Numbered from the stretch's first letter, positions 61,201 through 64,000 are shown. The stretch is 64,000 nucleotides of DNA from Nocardia sp. NBC_01730 (GCF_035920445.1 NZ_CP109162.1:682001-746000); one strand, 5' to 3'. The notes: generated from the letters alone by a model not told the origin. Numbers and translations are program-made.

Positions 61201-64000
61201 GCACGGCCACGGTGACCGTCGAGGTGCGCGGCCCGGAAGCGATTGACGCGACGAACACGATGGGCAACCGTCGGCTGGAACTGGGGATCCAGGTCGACGG
61301 CGGCACTACCAGGAAGCTCCGCTACGGCGAGCGTGCAGCGAAGATGACCGAGCTGGACTCGTCCAGTTCGCGCCGCGGTAGCTCGCGGGGGTCGGTCACG
61401 GTTCACTCCGATCTGCTCGGTCTGTTCAATGCCACGACCGATGAGCCGCAGTTCGTGCGACCGGAGGAGCTCGTCGCGAAGGCACGGGACGGCGATGCCA
61501 ATGCGGTGATATCGCTGCTGGAGCAGTTCCAGGCGCGAGCCCGGGCGGATGAGGTGCCCGCCGAGGTGGTCGCGACCTGGCTGGTCGGTGGCGAAGTGGA
61601 TGCCGAACTCGCACAGCAGCTGCGGCGGGTGGCCGAGCAACTCGGTTTCGACCGGTCCCGCGTGGTGGCCGCCAGGCGGACTGTGTGGCTCGACCGTCAG
61701 ACGCATTTCGACCAGGACACCCGGGATTGGCTGCGGGAGCTTTTCTCGGCGCTGCCCAACGACGCCTCCTGGCAGCTCGACGTTCTCGGCGTCGTGTCCG
61801 TCGCTATCGGCAACGAGCTGGTGTTCGAGGTGGATCCGCACGACGGCAGAGCCAAGATCATGCTGAAACTGGCCGATGCAGACCAGGTTCGCCTGCGCGC
61901 GGTGGTGCGACTGATCGAGATGGTCGGCGGCTGGCGAGACTTCGGGGATCGCGACGTTGCGGTCGCGGCCATGTTGGGCAAGCTCGAGGAACTGACGGCG
62001 CCGGAGTACGGCGAGCTCGACGTGGATATCGAGCTGACCGGCGAGGTGGGCGACCGATCGATGACGCTGACATTCACTCCGGCTGTCCACAGACCCGACA
62101 AGACCGAGTTCACCTATACCGAGCGCAGTGGCGCGATCAGTGTCCAGGTCAACAGCGCACCGATCACGCCGGTCTCCCTCGGTGCGACGCAGAATGTCGT
62201 TACCGAAGTCGGCGACCAAGACCTGATCGCCGAACTGTTCGGCAGCCCACGCGGCGATACCCGGTCGCTGGAAACCGTGACGCCGGTGGATCCGCGCGAA
62301 GTGGCGGCCATACGTTCGCGGGTCGAATTGCGAGCGGCGGCACGGGACATCGCGCCCGATGTCGTCGTGCGCTGGCTGGCCGGTGGTGGAGTGGATCTCG
62401 AGGCCGCAGCGCAATTGCAGGCTGCGGCTGAGGAATTCGGTTATGACCGGGTGCCGCAGCTGCCGTTGTGGCAGGCAGTGGCCGTGGATGCCGGGGTGCC
62501 GGTGCAGACGGTGCTGTGCGTGCAGAAAGGCATTGCGGTGCAGCCGGAGATCGCTGCCGCGGTCACCGAGGCAGCAGAGCAGCACGGGCTGAGCTTGCCG
62601 ACGGCGGTCGTGGTGGACCCGGAGGCGGCGAAGGCCCCGTACCCGTATGCCACGCCGCAGGAAGTGGCTGCCGCGGCTGGGGTTTCGGTCGCGACGGTGC
62701 AAGAGGTGGTGTCCCGGCAGCGGCCGGTGCGCGACCTGTCGCACCGTCGTGCGCTGACCGCGATGCTGCAGCTGGGCTACCGGGAGCGGTCCGCCGACCC
62801 GGGTGGGGTCGGAAACGGGGATCGGGTGGCGCGGGTGGCCGCTGCGGCCGTTGTGAGCGCCGCGACGGTCCGGCTGTTCCTGGACGGGCATATCGGCTTG
62901 GAAACCCCGAACGGCGGGAAGGTTTTCGAGGCGATCCAGGAAACAGCGAACTGGGCTCCGGCTTCGCTCGACGGGCTGGCCGCGATGATCGGTGCCGGGC
63001 GGATGTTCACCGGGCTGGCGCGCAGCAGCACCGGCGACTCGGTATCCGCGCCGGCGGTCGATCACGGCGATGGTGCGGTCGAGGTGCCCGCGCCGGAGCT
63101 CACGGCGGCCGAAGTTCGGGAGGGGCTGCAGGAGATACAGCGACTGCTCGGTAAGTCCAAGACATCCGTGGCGCAGCAGGTGGCGACTGCCGCGAAGGTG
63201 CAGGTTGAGCAGGTCGCAAACGTCCTGGCCGGCCGCCTGGTGACTACCGTGGAAGAGGCGGACGCTGCGCAGCCAGAGCAGCGGATCCGGGCAGTTGCCG
63301 ACGAGCTGGGCCACCACCGCATTCCGGGGCCGGGGACGCAAGAAGCGGCGGCCTGGCTGGCCGGATGCACGACCAAGTCGGTCGCCGATGTGCGTCATGG
63401 CCAGCGGGTGAGCGCGAACATGGAACAGCGGGTTCGCCTGGCGGCCCGGATCGTCGGCTACCCATTGCCGGACCCGGGGCAGGCACCGGACAAATCGCCG
63501 ACCGAGCCGCCCCGCAAGCCGCCTGGCCCTCTCGGCCTGACGTTCGGCATGACCGTGCTGGCTACGACGCTGCTGTTCGAGAATCGGGCCGGCGGTGGCA
63601 GGCGGGGCCGCCGACCCGGGCCGATTCCGGCGGGCGTCGGCGATGGCAGTGCCCACACCGAGCGGCCCGTCGTTCCGGCGCGCCCGACCTTGCCCGCCGA
63701 TCCGCAGGCCGTCCTCGACCAGGTGGCCGGGGTGCGCATCGAGGACATGTCCGATGCGCAGGCCGACCAGGTGAATCGGGCCCGGCTGGCGCTGGCGCTG
63801 GCGCAACTGCAGCAGGCCGAGCCTACGCCGGAGAACCTGGCTGTGTCGGCGGAGCTGGATGCGTGGCACAACCGGCTGACCGTGGCGCAGCGGTGGGCGG
63901 CGCAGCTGACCGCGCGTCCGCCGATGTCTGGGCGCCCGCCGGTGCGGCTGATCCGCTTCGCGCTGCCTGGAGAGGCGGGCTCGACGATCCTGGTAGTCGG
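30306..64000 (+). CDS. Giant CpnT-like, type VII-associated multi-module toxin-like protein (runs off the window)
   Basis: One frame from ATG 30306 stays open to the window end: 11,231 complete codons with no stop, so the protein exceeds about 1.2 MDa. No ATG-proximal signal peptide. Order: CpnT-like N-terminal helical domain with Gly-rich hydrophobic hairpin (residues 1 to about 330), low-complexity linker (about 330-880), then ten papain-fold modules (Cys/His kept in all) interleaved with coiled coils and at least seven degenerate DUF1023-like hydrolase modules. Later come a three-copy alpha/beta repeat (about 9970-10620), LacI-type helix-turn-helix repeats (about 10415-11060) and a hydrophobic segment near residue 11080. 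It follows the EspC-like and YbaB-like genes, the usual order for type VII toxin loci. Papain-fold toxin domains in polymorphic toxins act as deamidases or proteases; activity and target here are unknown. Codon use is uniform and GC-rich throughout, arguing for a real gene rather than chance openness. Confidence 0.88.
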   Translation, partial: MGIPFPPPGMAWLSYLVGVKLPTIDEDDVGQVQQGFEHLQQNINGTVIPVVAMARNKSRRAYPEGDGADGIDKYLARIISHNKSVAGGYGELAKGIHSYRGQVVSAKLNGIFGLIWMGTEFASSSLWGPGAPLQQAYAVASTRIFFRWLASRVTQETAEILARMATRIAIEDTPRLVQWITSDVAKEIFKHMGKEAFQEFYQGTGQELLVEAEMIREGYQEKLDWEAIKQNAVISTIAGGIGGIGGLGMQKLTQKFNWNSGARWDRIRTGVVVGGGAGLIGQVGAMVSNGLIYNNWQTDIYAWSGGVAGGAVPGVIGGFRAPRVGEGQRMRRSDFTLIAGQPDIGDGTTTSNPTTTTTTPPINTNTNTGTNTNTNTGTGTNTGAGTGVGVGNGRASGDTSPTANTTTNQGHSNTTTEPGHAEGNGSDTAAASNTTEDGSPQASQASASTAPPAAAATTTTETGAGPAGGAVGTDPHGGALVTGTQHSEPTAGLGSTGNTAADPTPVDGQATTHADTPAPATGAPATDTPATDTPATGGPAAGAPAAGAGGSVAGGPAAGGPASGSGAGRSSAAVPGGSSQAGSGSASSTAGAGRSSSAASGRRGTSADRSRSSAVPDTSDTEPRTTPRAAGAGAAGSDAAAAFRNIMRDTTGIVAEIQAASAPSHATSDTTSDTTSDTAGTQAESTATPESATIPESAADSSTAQPDTSETGGGLADDQQAPTHSPDPATTTQYNGETGPESHGEPRAGSDTDGGTRADGATSDDPARGGDSDSRTPDDTRSDGEVKPESDGEVGPESEGESRAGSDTDGGARADGESSIDPDGDSDSDSRTPDDAQSDGEVGPESDGEVGPESDGGSRAGSDGDSGSGGRGDGVGPGPEVGSVDLTGQCAARSTNVLAAQYPTAGIRPVGSSDPAGVGSDVYQRQIGAELVRSGSGLAPSASLESKRLYSEAAAERNRLREEAERVKGQQRTRQKKRTRRVGRVQGRLETALARVRDGQPIAAGLRQQLDRVSARTGRTTEQVLTQRIQQLQDRAQSRERVEGQRTREREQELETKAGTERDRLLKLSRDTGQVTGERWRRMSRFDQLEHQTMVLGEGATLVTVLAFDTSGDNTVGGHVVHLSVEHGVVMIYDPETGLKKVFTPEAIPEVTDKIWVTAIRFDGSKLTPYTVNVVNGADDEDERDRVRRFLDADEQDRLKRQLDYALDRLRAEHRDTRTQFDDLARAAGVSDPDVLDALRDPDRYTDALARLPAPALTETMTVAEQVRLLEARDRLRDSVAHLHKVEQTMDSLQEALGQPPDPTATPAQQSRHQQRVVGLLGAVTDWVGALEDIRTLAAGVPQAQLHRLLAGDFEAELAWLNETRPDETRPDETRPGERLGRLAAVVRRAPVMAENLQTAQELLARFANPTPTRQAGAGQAGAGAGAGAGAGLQSQVSRQVGFVLARLNQQLDTARRQLNTAAAGLGVDEDTHAGLLSPEFETTLARSPDSSQWRVVSANAHYYHELSAIADQCTGLLSRINDRTRHSPQWLTDTTTYATQALAWAAAVQAMHEATTYGRPQPTPDATPDVTGPDGLPDARGQARTPQALRAEIARLGELREQARARLQTEQERLGTAIAQAAAQITQRESDLAALDSDRTVSATQHRRLQAERDLAAGGPRWRDGPALSPQELARREGQLARQQQQLGERQRMLQRQRDSLARSRQRLTTQLRALEESETQQQINELGHRIGQLQAQLPVQPPPTPATDPDSGPDTATGPDTATDPDSGPDTAAGPDTDRDGGLRAWGGRVSEAEMGKLIRRVFDCSDALGDSWQKLEREQLDLGSVAGVTDTNQQRDADRGVMVGEVVMVAGRPFRLAVTSAGVPDSVEGYRAAPVAAAAARDSLRTSLQEHDPATPVTEADRAEMVRAAIDAAQAAVVRLTRRDHTRRISEALAAAQAQLPEDADPLSEPAQAQIRARVRRQIDTELLEGVRPPQASIAVVVLDTGIDGQPGQFTAGSVGGDRVDVLDPNNPDNSHTITTDTDTDTDVSGVGHTLGFSVPDLNNTDTGAGAGVVTAGGPPTDPGRYISSGAVTESHILLARTAGLGGTSRSVASLAGEFARHPDDLSTAMTALADNSPQDRALAGVAVSCAATEPAPEPAPVDSLQAEPRPTLPVDEQAFGYQRAQARMRSIKFWAVTARDHAIAWDWTDPVTQQAMIRSMPREVAESEGFPRAARDQATRLLLLREREKWHRPDPRVPEQLQQAALVNSRIDLLAATQRWTAQVPGHPDVQMLGTTGSMLVIGDLDTAEVVNIHVVSENSPDLEAAVRRAAAAAVHGVTAQERPTAAVVWIGKEHADLARAVAELKDARPAQAVRLVGHHAADAETARVADMHLVERARGHETLAGRDQITVEFPDQGNTAWIDSHRVEGVANNCYPQASRIVVERALAARLRVSGVNPRTDTIVRDLWWRLQVLRSMSAPENGVDGQLGANLLGADWDPVGFRNLDELAAAVPAEGGTLFVSVGFDGFQREGVVGAHAVAVYREHGQIMVSHGNLRPQTLGAWRRGLSGVVSFHGAGYDEHGNPLHRLRSDGRSHGIAGRAYAVGNMGARLDLASSELPEALTRMMDEDVLRRRGLVAGVRLQLQARRDPLVRRERNRHGTLDSQLKLNPELLQPKSDTRAEWDAQLARERERLAGLLQIPAMTLADPVLVDQELVDLRERGDKSRVLAEAEQEFRWRYDITRTLHRLDRMQWREQQVVELNRQLRIASEHGDGATVARLTAKAEQIAELVADRDRLDGAAMAGGLHLSRAAQQRMQARLGSDYDNISTALGALLETDTPPEWLSRAELSELSRPSADLVDREPLTLEEQTAVERARLATQFRELRDLLEWDREVDGHAMTIRVLDELIDSGLAEVVRDPRRTPVARRGEVGPELVRIRRGAAGDQVGYRQDLIARNNNASPGPLGPRQLTELQARQQQLAAPVEAWLADMGLGMPTDAQLRGSFRQLTGWIRGLLAEQGRDEWQPNVRERQQLEALQQQAREVGELEQYLALGERIGRIEALSAARRRVETENAGAAVRFDDLLRTITADLAPELTLRGGERPNWSNYSWRQMLRTHAEVVGESTSGPEQQRVAQLLRELADAADARTQWAQQLDILDRHTRRLDETAGNLRRARQELATPAGPEVEDPVARRRELARQVDTLDRELTEQLTQVEAELTQFADGPLRPPDMVRPPAGPTVGTPSSSRTPVSTEFADGAVPARPPTMPQVLHLRGDTPKLCAVEDLWFGKFLGLPVDPPPVQDRMRQLHGMTPAEVAFAARAKWQPDGFESLDEMYAIAAEGGVVFGAVDFGDVGAHLFVVYQGADGEVRVHEFVDNRVADIPFDDWDRPEGPLYGIVFDKGQNGNFRPLHPLRPGETPPRNPGKDHPERNLGARFGRGRDEQSQPQGPSAVHLLPELGPRLSALREQARARYRELVEEVSNSIEDPDDDEARRLFAWDQQLGTLAQALQTAYRHRNDDPGSAQTYLVSAAQVVRLNDLAARVNLPGVQPARSPSIPTVFGVPLRLKLHELTPEDLVAVPGRQLRDRIEQDLVRTYLTLRDLLHGPVPRIEQLEQAVAKLSPEVRATAHELAELWTIAQIFQENDQRASNRAVYRQTAIAAFDRALTAAQSFPTQSEFTPSEQTVAFATDLVSRQAAAVAALSETARELAELPDGQLRPNSADTSPAAVRWATARMLRAQMEIAEAENVAPTKVDALLARDILDREQPGAAETAAETYLVLERLLARIATVHRQTAWSTGLDALSQALAQASDRQQEATDRYAIVRGAYRRLFPDAVENFLLPPDPTYSGAEGPLGHLDKLRTRLGRDFVEYPSRFLDIGTAKHRYQVLTEMVATAQQQRDWTRWATQLETWSQWVDGYAREYPAAIARREHAYRALIAAAHNAGLSAFDIVDPTRWQQQVFALRDQVAAEETLLLRIAAQDNITVDELRLLRETRLAVNEFLRATEHLEHVETQLDLLLGNPTAEAALAAVVTRPGHGVTEYALPDTGQLIAPPDVLLAHRLNRCADAVLDDAGRFYHRDYGDLGPADGNGRYVSRVEQAAGGRTDQALPAQQMHDIAEVVDLLRARAERLPGSSDGIGAFVFVPTVAGVEGNGDLGHMYWVVRWVDDNGDEHFDRRDVGTGLVEPDFVIGPEERNRPVLALFLDEQGYPEVAKHADGSVPAFRGDQDFKVGATPEPLPYISPRPGMPRLPLELSEARRAEQGRQWGDLLDEVAGELDRAAAIEQWWNDLDERNQRELLFAAHDLMLEIGMPDSLVDQANRTRLELARRALLTMAPTPENVAALAELDAVVDRLTMLENWASQLPGHPPIHLLSIDLPGRPAATMISVGNTRTAPNLVTHVTAASETGMGEVAETDLVRLMNELADAPAGAVAAVLWVESAGAPETGDLQAAGEQLAADLFSRVLFGRSEPVQLAQFTLGLGDGATLATAAAGSRVSDGQLPPPQPVNEEQTDAGRRPAQAGSSWDVLDAALSWAGFTSIEEMLVPVNIMPAAARRIGERNYRAWQQWPPYVRRHLQNRYPDVLAAAPGIPAAVRDAASKETLQWAQSGELHSGAVRLPEIDVRRVADLSNWVDTPRFQAEVGPAYRLGYGQTTDGRLQLSFAFGDPDRAPRVQYTIVELDGLILPPSIDRTGLTYSLNETLYRAGLRAAGNTLRDTVHQLQLADPEAAVVVLVREPPFRRTMTHGKVDGNDLTRVVAADNAVREQRDPLRRRPQTDVNIRSAHEQVGREVFMAGLRREADSIAMPTANQSWFRTPQAQIRAMLPPIRRGLAAVESDMTRIVATLRLPTGDPVELTSQQLRPNEVLSTLRQLIVVLGPAMENPGISDAVRGLFGMATVYVQQAALEQLLRQYLDSDRQPERLIASPTTAKQELVTRVIDNLMAAFRFRSELVQLAEHILGADNSVELEDFKNLRLDLLQDSAPQADILPARLAFHAEADAIHRITGLLGAQMQWSIRVIERRFLEDAAYTAGLTANPIQAPGLSILERELRAEDRVLVGLRQQISQLAQFDEVVGPRRDRARRLRALRVERAALHRELAEAIGKPAAGLTPVEPGTAEYRNLSAEQRDLADRYRVSWRLVDAVEAYHQVDRDYTWLRDRVSELEGYFQQQELGLATASDIDIAIDKTLARVVERYEEVVPTAEVPSDMFVRLHNSDQPYCAPTTIDNFWQFQVNNGALASVPAMPAEITRRILDGVPERLVARALGGDWQRFASLAELVAHVREFGGAVAGAMVFRHAGPIGGHMFHVEADAAGNVTVREWVDNEEIVLSTRAEVDAWVEEREGRPDDDGPTESNLLSVHGIVADAEGNVVIPYVEGSGRLATGDDIPQTLLGQLPMRRGPPMRERLLQAADRLPAAVWQSLVRVSGSALPELGPQLQLLRRRALADYRTRIAELTDEQAQQLMRRVERIDAQEQLLYSAFADQENDRKQQAEFRKRQSQLAGLEVLAGTLNKAETGGQPAELGSAAVAFEAHELNTMALLPPKTLPEGLRYLELDTRAELDRLADALDRVDPEFDIDPVTLNNSELKRLYRLRGQLPGPAVDSVIDLAEKYLAAGHRAEGIAALHREYRAAHARLRFDREIIARHQRFLILLYQGERLQFVDNLADLDVQVRVLGYRSRFTPHPNQREQAYTWEQLSGSVKHARRQQLRIDRIERSAARFAELAAEYERLQSPGVRADQARLARQLARIEKELTDGLRLVPADLVRQRLTAGLELGSTDLTRPAASPAPSAPLNMQLHWTVPAKQPLNCLPRAARAAWRAVGGEIPGQLVDFIAGSKGVDAREAAALVGVDWHTDGFGDLAGLHAFVQNNGGAVIAMLAFKGIDGTREVGQHAIAAKLVDGQVRVVDSAIADADVDPDDEGIPYEEWLAKLAERGVTPADIERVDGMWLKAGTVGQAGEPEFRVDDTHASLAVAELDFKDTRIGALPPGGVGAIWRNDGVVLPDAQPAKVLASRGANADLVFAGSDMVDGKRFQVSVAGVQSTETGVAVELLLRLGKLRTARVIVELDHVDGRVVARYRLVDVSWGAERFTQALQKLHGGITDWLTRSGAAWAEDSAEVPTPRRGRVVEQSPEFDPHLRLMVTMTADADEYRAARHEARKWLAEQMFGWPEQYRVGANNELEVALDSMRATGGADIRIELQATDTAVRIMLLDKGTELVPAPGAKARGEYRSEVRRSKTGRDVRIEFAAPDPELIPLVRAVLRNTESRWVEQLLAPFLGNAAKVTEARALAHGIGQLWQAAVDAGLTTELLRQYPQLRRVFGVLPAGVVHPMVEQALREAAARLRALPEDGRNAGQDQLARHLARADAEIVPTLLEGLAQAMPGMPVHLLSGEHLPDWSSVERLSPGGRYQTRASVGDLANADVVLWYQAGAVSDSKGIEQAVAEATGVLRERQRVEGAGKPPRTVAMIVTVDYDFATAEGPFTTWATVLANRESRDAGHLAQHIVTMINSRSDGNQPTMVLVGRGEGSAVVDAVTQLPGMTIELGGFVDIDIDDPWNPLPRPADVEIDATRRATAEALAAQLRKLPINHTVWQVRKLLLDLGLGPEDLVDVARCDPELIANLRGAPLRARHIAGKLLFAAELLQAQVSGADTPRARQLDATYELLRRLQRSVARLPGANEISVLADDGSVFALGAVEEPTEIVIYPAVVPENKVSADQEMQFVVQSHHAALVAAAKNPEPPRRLSLSSVGADLQQMIGAVTQVFEAQPPMEIQADSSWSVQVVAPDAPTALDQGLVQQAVFWARDRVDLTTNVRTLVTEVDEDNTSGEAALDWAELLREGSRRLQPERAKLAELHRIARDAMAALLATDRLGANATVADISAETQRLSAALDDPLLAEQILHWPALQRDRLAVDSELSAAHYTLLQYHTLNFALAEYDWVDRWIRHLVGVDRGMRAAKTRFDEGRDTRDEFDRLAAQTVELHKLSQRFVAARHELDELAESDRALVEAYGLDPDDPRLIWKSMDRWAQQLEAARLERDVFGGTQNGQLVSGLERLMALAERGAGRETRMHLLRNLFDQRLVELAQQAGRRPPAEPGVEFGSNLHVLRVEADAMRNQETGQYFQPFTTRSNRLEQLSNHLKQARAQMLAAKRNFLEIRTYLVAESLGDAEYLGWGPDTLTQLQGRLEAAVETARGAQWRIGMLRELISFVENHNRERQQFYNLAAAAEQLDDLAGRRHAATLADDAALAADLDGQIDSALFQAGEIPFSEPGERWNLPSAARTDGIREVAEQPELPPLPDGLTVPDSLEALVEGDTEWLAEFRELGGERQANLAGVPKICALDSLWFIREVLGVGIPGDLPSLLDSGIWADGMLPSDIGKRLGARWEKNGFPDAENGRTGIEQMRALAASGEIVLGSVTHGDAGAHMFVLYRGEDDMVWVHERKGHEVIDVRFAKWEQPSGEKHGIRLVSVEDADGNTRWVPHRPVGEDGFVGAVGEDMPGVVDEQGRLVEATVAGDPDPGASAARQAQIQHALDRAQLSDVGQLVHVAGRRVRQEEARVLEKNGWQARNNRLASLAARMDTLAHEYRRVRAELTQTMPGSASFDTMTENVARIDAALRHGLEVDLEALLAEAPRPRDLARYLHPDTLARRHVKAADGACLFRATDAAYAKVGKQPPGRPVDTSGLPGNDPRLAPEVFGSDWEQEGTESFDALYSRVWHIRDVVLAVFGLHGLDNSNEIGAHAVAIYREGNAVMVDDDGEVTEYWRWVARNHADIDTLSLMALKADGDAARPLAPDGKSQAVAGLDFKNVRIGAQRRQLPGYVEPRPGLPTINPRFDEHRDIAGTAWQSLGLKTDVALAAAEADEQFDGLAPDDRALARRRFRLEHLEARWSTPRFTVNHDLILNTIAEEMATQDLPPAMADQVNRMRLAQERDKLRGIENPTPENVARLAELDVWADRLDIAERWATQLPGHPLVQLLEFPRAGEPGTVKLAVGDVRTAAELYVQVGSGPVHAETATAADGFPITDPDLVRTMNVVTDPENGSAAVVLCYPTDADALVAAVTGLFETRSPATKNPRNIHLVGNDEPTRQLADQAHQLMQPDHDGWLPFGLEAIGVEPQTKALQPKFDVEVQLQGPLAVVAAAVHWAGLDGVYDLALPLDADLAQMRHRAAVNSHLWHTWPSYVHEALIGEYPEVLADAPGLPDAVRNLAGQLVLTGEGVDTSRPDRDSRWATGHQEILRVLLATTAEIPSAQRLSHRVDGDTRELTVAFGAPETAQRVHYMVFDVVELDGGLAEARSMFLGLDEGDALVAVVRAYGLNPTPPAADLRTGAATELERLIAERNATRQQRDPYDRRPENHLENYAIVGGDAVTDPQVSVRLAWMSEDLDVAYDGDDAWYRTPELQLREELELARDLRQEYIGRIADVFSGIGEPVDLAQLAPDRVLQTVHELLWRVTDLEAGIIDHLFALAPQVVIADAAVRQYSHYLDEAHRPGHWTPADADATAELVAAQARQLHWRLQTMDMIEALAAAESGTQEDRENLRRALDLPLTLDHLDTLSAAEKRERTGRPALAEILSTLVWQARSQQQQERAAALLKVIPDLVIADIEARHFARSARVSALDTLFDQFRAMPLEAAAAQMNLVAEELTSGQVDAKTLRRERHRRAALHRDVAMALQVPQSQLTVSYLENEQERLLTTADLSEQMAADLIGRYLRQRSRTAAIDQYLQTEGRHQQLRGYVDRLQALAQQRTDAPDPAARASTDEQIRTVLDEITARFAPDGTAAPDRPRHDGVPNCVPTAANRLIRLRQRRGKLPESWPLMAEITDSGLAGTSELVTAEAVDADWEEVPALERLYWEIKKNHGAALGAVVSRYGGHTFEMEYEGSQMVVHEWVDGEERIIRGDTNVWRWVLARKKVALRVHAIRVDENGDAAVPYVANDPSTITDDRLSVSDARPDVPLAGMPMFSRDDLGPQNPNIERDIRNQAVLREKLELLGTQYGSQHLRELGTVDRLREQTARYAEDRGLGPVRLLEFNQQDDDIDRGRVVFEYGDTATAATVIGVVVDNTTEVGPLYQQAEMMLDLQAAAQPPGSVALVVMFRHDDTTGVRGRAPHTDDLVAADAGVLFRELEQVRQLRRDTPPRFELVGYGDGVEVTRGAQEMLAEAVAAARELPAVEPIPSIFSVPNIEFPVPPHQPLAPAAQTAADELRREFERFGLTPSDVMRLWQEAGQTDLLIAGAAEFVAELDGVAESDRERALLQWFAAVLAEPRGRVDALRLAALRRSLDITTGVVEGFGLRLHPMALPLRASSGSRTFLLAGEQETLLTEITVFVTDTPPTPEILRADALGTFERAIVQMLGAPHAVGLWHGTDSGQLAGDLARLAMAYPGMTIRLAPASEDGADARLIHEALEDEWLGDSAGRFEIGEGEVTADPSVPEVPSSARIDPVMPREQVLPQLLNDPDVADQAAALWHDMFGDATVVRATDLAPKWTALSREDRWLLARGLPWRIAEQPGIPARWRNRANRMILAQELAALEWELAVWEQDGDPDPQLRARWLQLKNRVMQLRGAEQMAAQLPGHPPVHVLSLGLGAGPGTDGNFGTGEAVVTFGDVDIAERVKLTVGGQVDPDNEQQLLRVLEHAGSIFVPGQASVAYLSSFDPSVVESSETAGRMLARNLARMMTVQAEHRKLEFGRSVAGLEVDTLPAGQDIFDAALNYRSILQPTVLDVEWGLARVFTDEGETAYELPDTVDLALLEQELEGFSANCTTHVVNSQRATWLGLDLPEPTDAGAAGRTDTQFADLLRAGYHPESFGPEVIDGHTAHDRIADELRALYRETGAFATAAVVDRSAHFNPADPFEVGSHAYEMYVDRDGEVRVRSWGRDESTDSAALEPPAVTGHDELYTPEVAERLREGVLETVVLFRHGNGEPTVPYTATTAVAPSSEQLPNIGAEGPARGSRAPRAGPQDAAADGPPVEPVPPGVAEFLAKFPGVDPVARGIVAEVVPILTATGLGLKVSDKYLSVSDQFNRVVFSAYLDENSNQITLLANLNAETAEAEAAVRVDAGLRVAGLLAGWNEHENRDGVHGALMNRIQSRLPSGYDRITVEAKVSGAEAKRRLAMMIQVNSQREWTYYDEVTGPQQPPERGPVGPPRLQVPVPAVTGEPGYVLGEFFARPKRDEEGRLLTETNGLLPENVRPVPLVWSIDSAARSLARRLAENLVAQGGRPEVSTMVTDEGKGTLHIVDSQGAKLLTVAMHPGSSSIEFRLELSGVDPARMDMARRVIRLMDAWARYGEHEESRQALLGELDTLQETDFGTATVTVEVRGPEAIDATNTMGNRRLELGIQVDGGTTRKLRYGERAAKMTELDSSSSRRGSSRGSVTVHSDLLGLFNATTDEPQFVRPEELVAKARDGDANAVISLLEQFQARARADEVPAEVVATWLVGGEVDAELAQQLRRVAEQLGFDRSRVVAARRTVWLDRQTHFDQDTRDWLRELFSALPNDASWQLDVLGVVSVAIGNELVFEVDPHDGRAKIMLKLADADQVRLRAVVRLIEMVGGWRDFGDRDVAVAAMLGKLEELTAPEYGELDVDIELTGEVGDRSMTLTFTPAVHRPDKTEFTYTERSGAISVQVNSAPITPVSLGATQNVVTEVGDQDLIAELFGSPRGDTRSLETVTPVDPREVAAIRSRVELRAAARDIAPDVVVRWLAGGGVDLEAAAQLQAAAEEFGYDRVPQLPLWQAVAVDAGVPVQTVLCVQKGIAVQPEIAAAVTEAAEQHGLSLPTAVVVDPEAAKAPYPYATPQEVAAAAGVSVATVQEVVSRQRPVRDLSHRRALTAMLQLGYRERSADPGGVGNGDRVARVAAAAVVSAATVRLFLDGHIGLETPNGGKVFEAIQETANWAPASLDGLAAMIGAGRMFTGLARSSTGDSVSAPAVDHGDGAVEVPAPELTAAEVREGLQEIQRLLGKSKTSVAQQVATAAKVQVEQVANVLAGRLVTTVEEADAAQPEQRIRAVADELGHHRIPGPGTQEAAAWLAGCTTKSVADVRHGQRVSANMEQRVRLAARIVGYPLPDPGQAPDKSPTEPPRKPPGPLGLTFGMTVLATTLLFENRAGGGRRGRRPGPIPAGVGDGSAHTERPVVPARPTLPADPQAVLDQVAGVRIEDMSDAQADQVNRARLALALAQLQQAEPTPENLAVSAELDAWHNRLTVAQRWAAQLTARPPMSGRPPVRLIRFALPGEAGSTILVV
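31291..32945 (+). repeat. Low-complexity linker of the giant protein
   Basis: About 550 residues of biased sequence in successive blocks: Asn/Thr/Gly repeats (31370-31480), Ala/Gly/Pro/Thr repeats such as APATDTPATDTPATGGPAAG (31850-32010), SDTTSDTTSDT (32300-32340), and an acidic Asp/Gly/Glu/Ser block with repeated ESDGEVGP units (32500-32935). Probably a flexible tether between the export domain and the modules. Confidence 0.9.
32961..59910 (+). repeat. Ten papain-fold (toxin glutamine deamidase-like) modules, PL1-PL10
   Basis: Each module has a Cys at a helix start, then G[A/G/S/Q]H heading a beta strand, then an acidic residue about 11-17 later. Cys/His residues (codon start): PL1 C890/H1119 (32973, 33660); PL2 C2419/H2522 (37560, 37869); PL3 C3266/H3342 (40101, 40329); PL4 C4051/H4144 (42456, 42735); PL5 C5206/H5290 (45921, 46173); PL6 C5796/H5879 (47691, 47940); PL7 C7327/H7413 (52284, 52542); PL8 C7647/H7729 (53244, 53490); PL9 C8782/H8862 (56649, 56889); PL10 C9750/H9847 (59553, 59844). 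Spacing is 76-103 residues except PL1, which has a coiled-coil insertion of about 140 residues. The third position is Asp in PL1, 4, 6, 8, Glu in PL3, 5, 7, 9 and Ser in PL2 and PL10. Family: papain-like toxin fold (Tox-PL). Modules are too diverged for substrate prediction. Confidence 0.75.
48655..49035 (+). other. Possible GHKL (anti-sigma RsbW-like) fold module
   Basis: Inside the giant protein, ARHEARKWLAEQMFGWPEQ, NNELEVALDSMRATGGADIR and AVRIMLLDKGTEL follow the order of an RsbW-type ATPase: N-terminal helix, N-box helix ExxxN, then a strand with D-x-G. The N-box Asn is not obvious and no G2 box is seen, so ATP binding is unlikely. Low-confidence fold guess. Confidence 0.3.
60210..62170 (+). 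repeat. Three-copy alpha/beta repeat of unknown fold
   Basis: Three units of about 120-150 residues at roughly 60210-60660, 60860-61330 and 61725-62160 share a pattern: beta strands ending in a charged motif (VVFSAYLDENSNQITLLANL; LHIVDSQGAKLLTVAMHPGS; LVFEVDPHDGRAKIMLKLAD), a helix with R...W (VAGLLAGWNEHENRDG; RVIRLMDAWARYGEHEES; RLIEMVGGWRDFGDRD), a linker A.L..L and a closing strand (ITVEAKVSG; VTVEVRG; LDVDIELTG). No known family was recognised. Confidence 0.55.
61545..63480 (+). repeat. Array of LacI-type helix-turn-helix repeats
   Basis: The clearest unit (62646-62790) reads TPQEVAAAAGVSVATVQEVV followed by SRQRPVRDLSHRRALTAMLQ and LGY, the LacI N-terminal plan (VAxxAGVSxATVSxVL...R..V..A...LGY). 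Related units: LPLWQAVAVDAGVPVQTVLC (62460), RVARVAAAAVVSAATVRLFL (62820), SVAQQVATAAKVQVEQVANV (63165) and TQEAAAWLAGCTTKSVADVR (63340). Half-units ending AEQLGFD (about 61650) and AEEFGYD (about 62445) precede them. No LacI sugar-binding domain follows. Confidence 0.65.
63510..63600 (+). other. Hydrophobic, possibly membrane-spanning segment
   Basis: PPGPLGLTFGMTVLATTLLF is flanked by a Pro/Lys-rich stretch (TEPPRKPP) and an Arg/Gly-rich stretch (GGGRRGRRPG) near residue 11080 of the giant protein. Length and flanking charges suit a single membrane pass or a membrane-active hairpin; it directly follows the helix-turn-helix array. Confidence 0.45.
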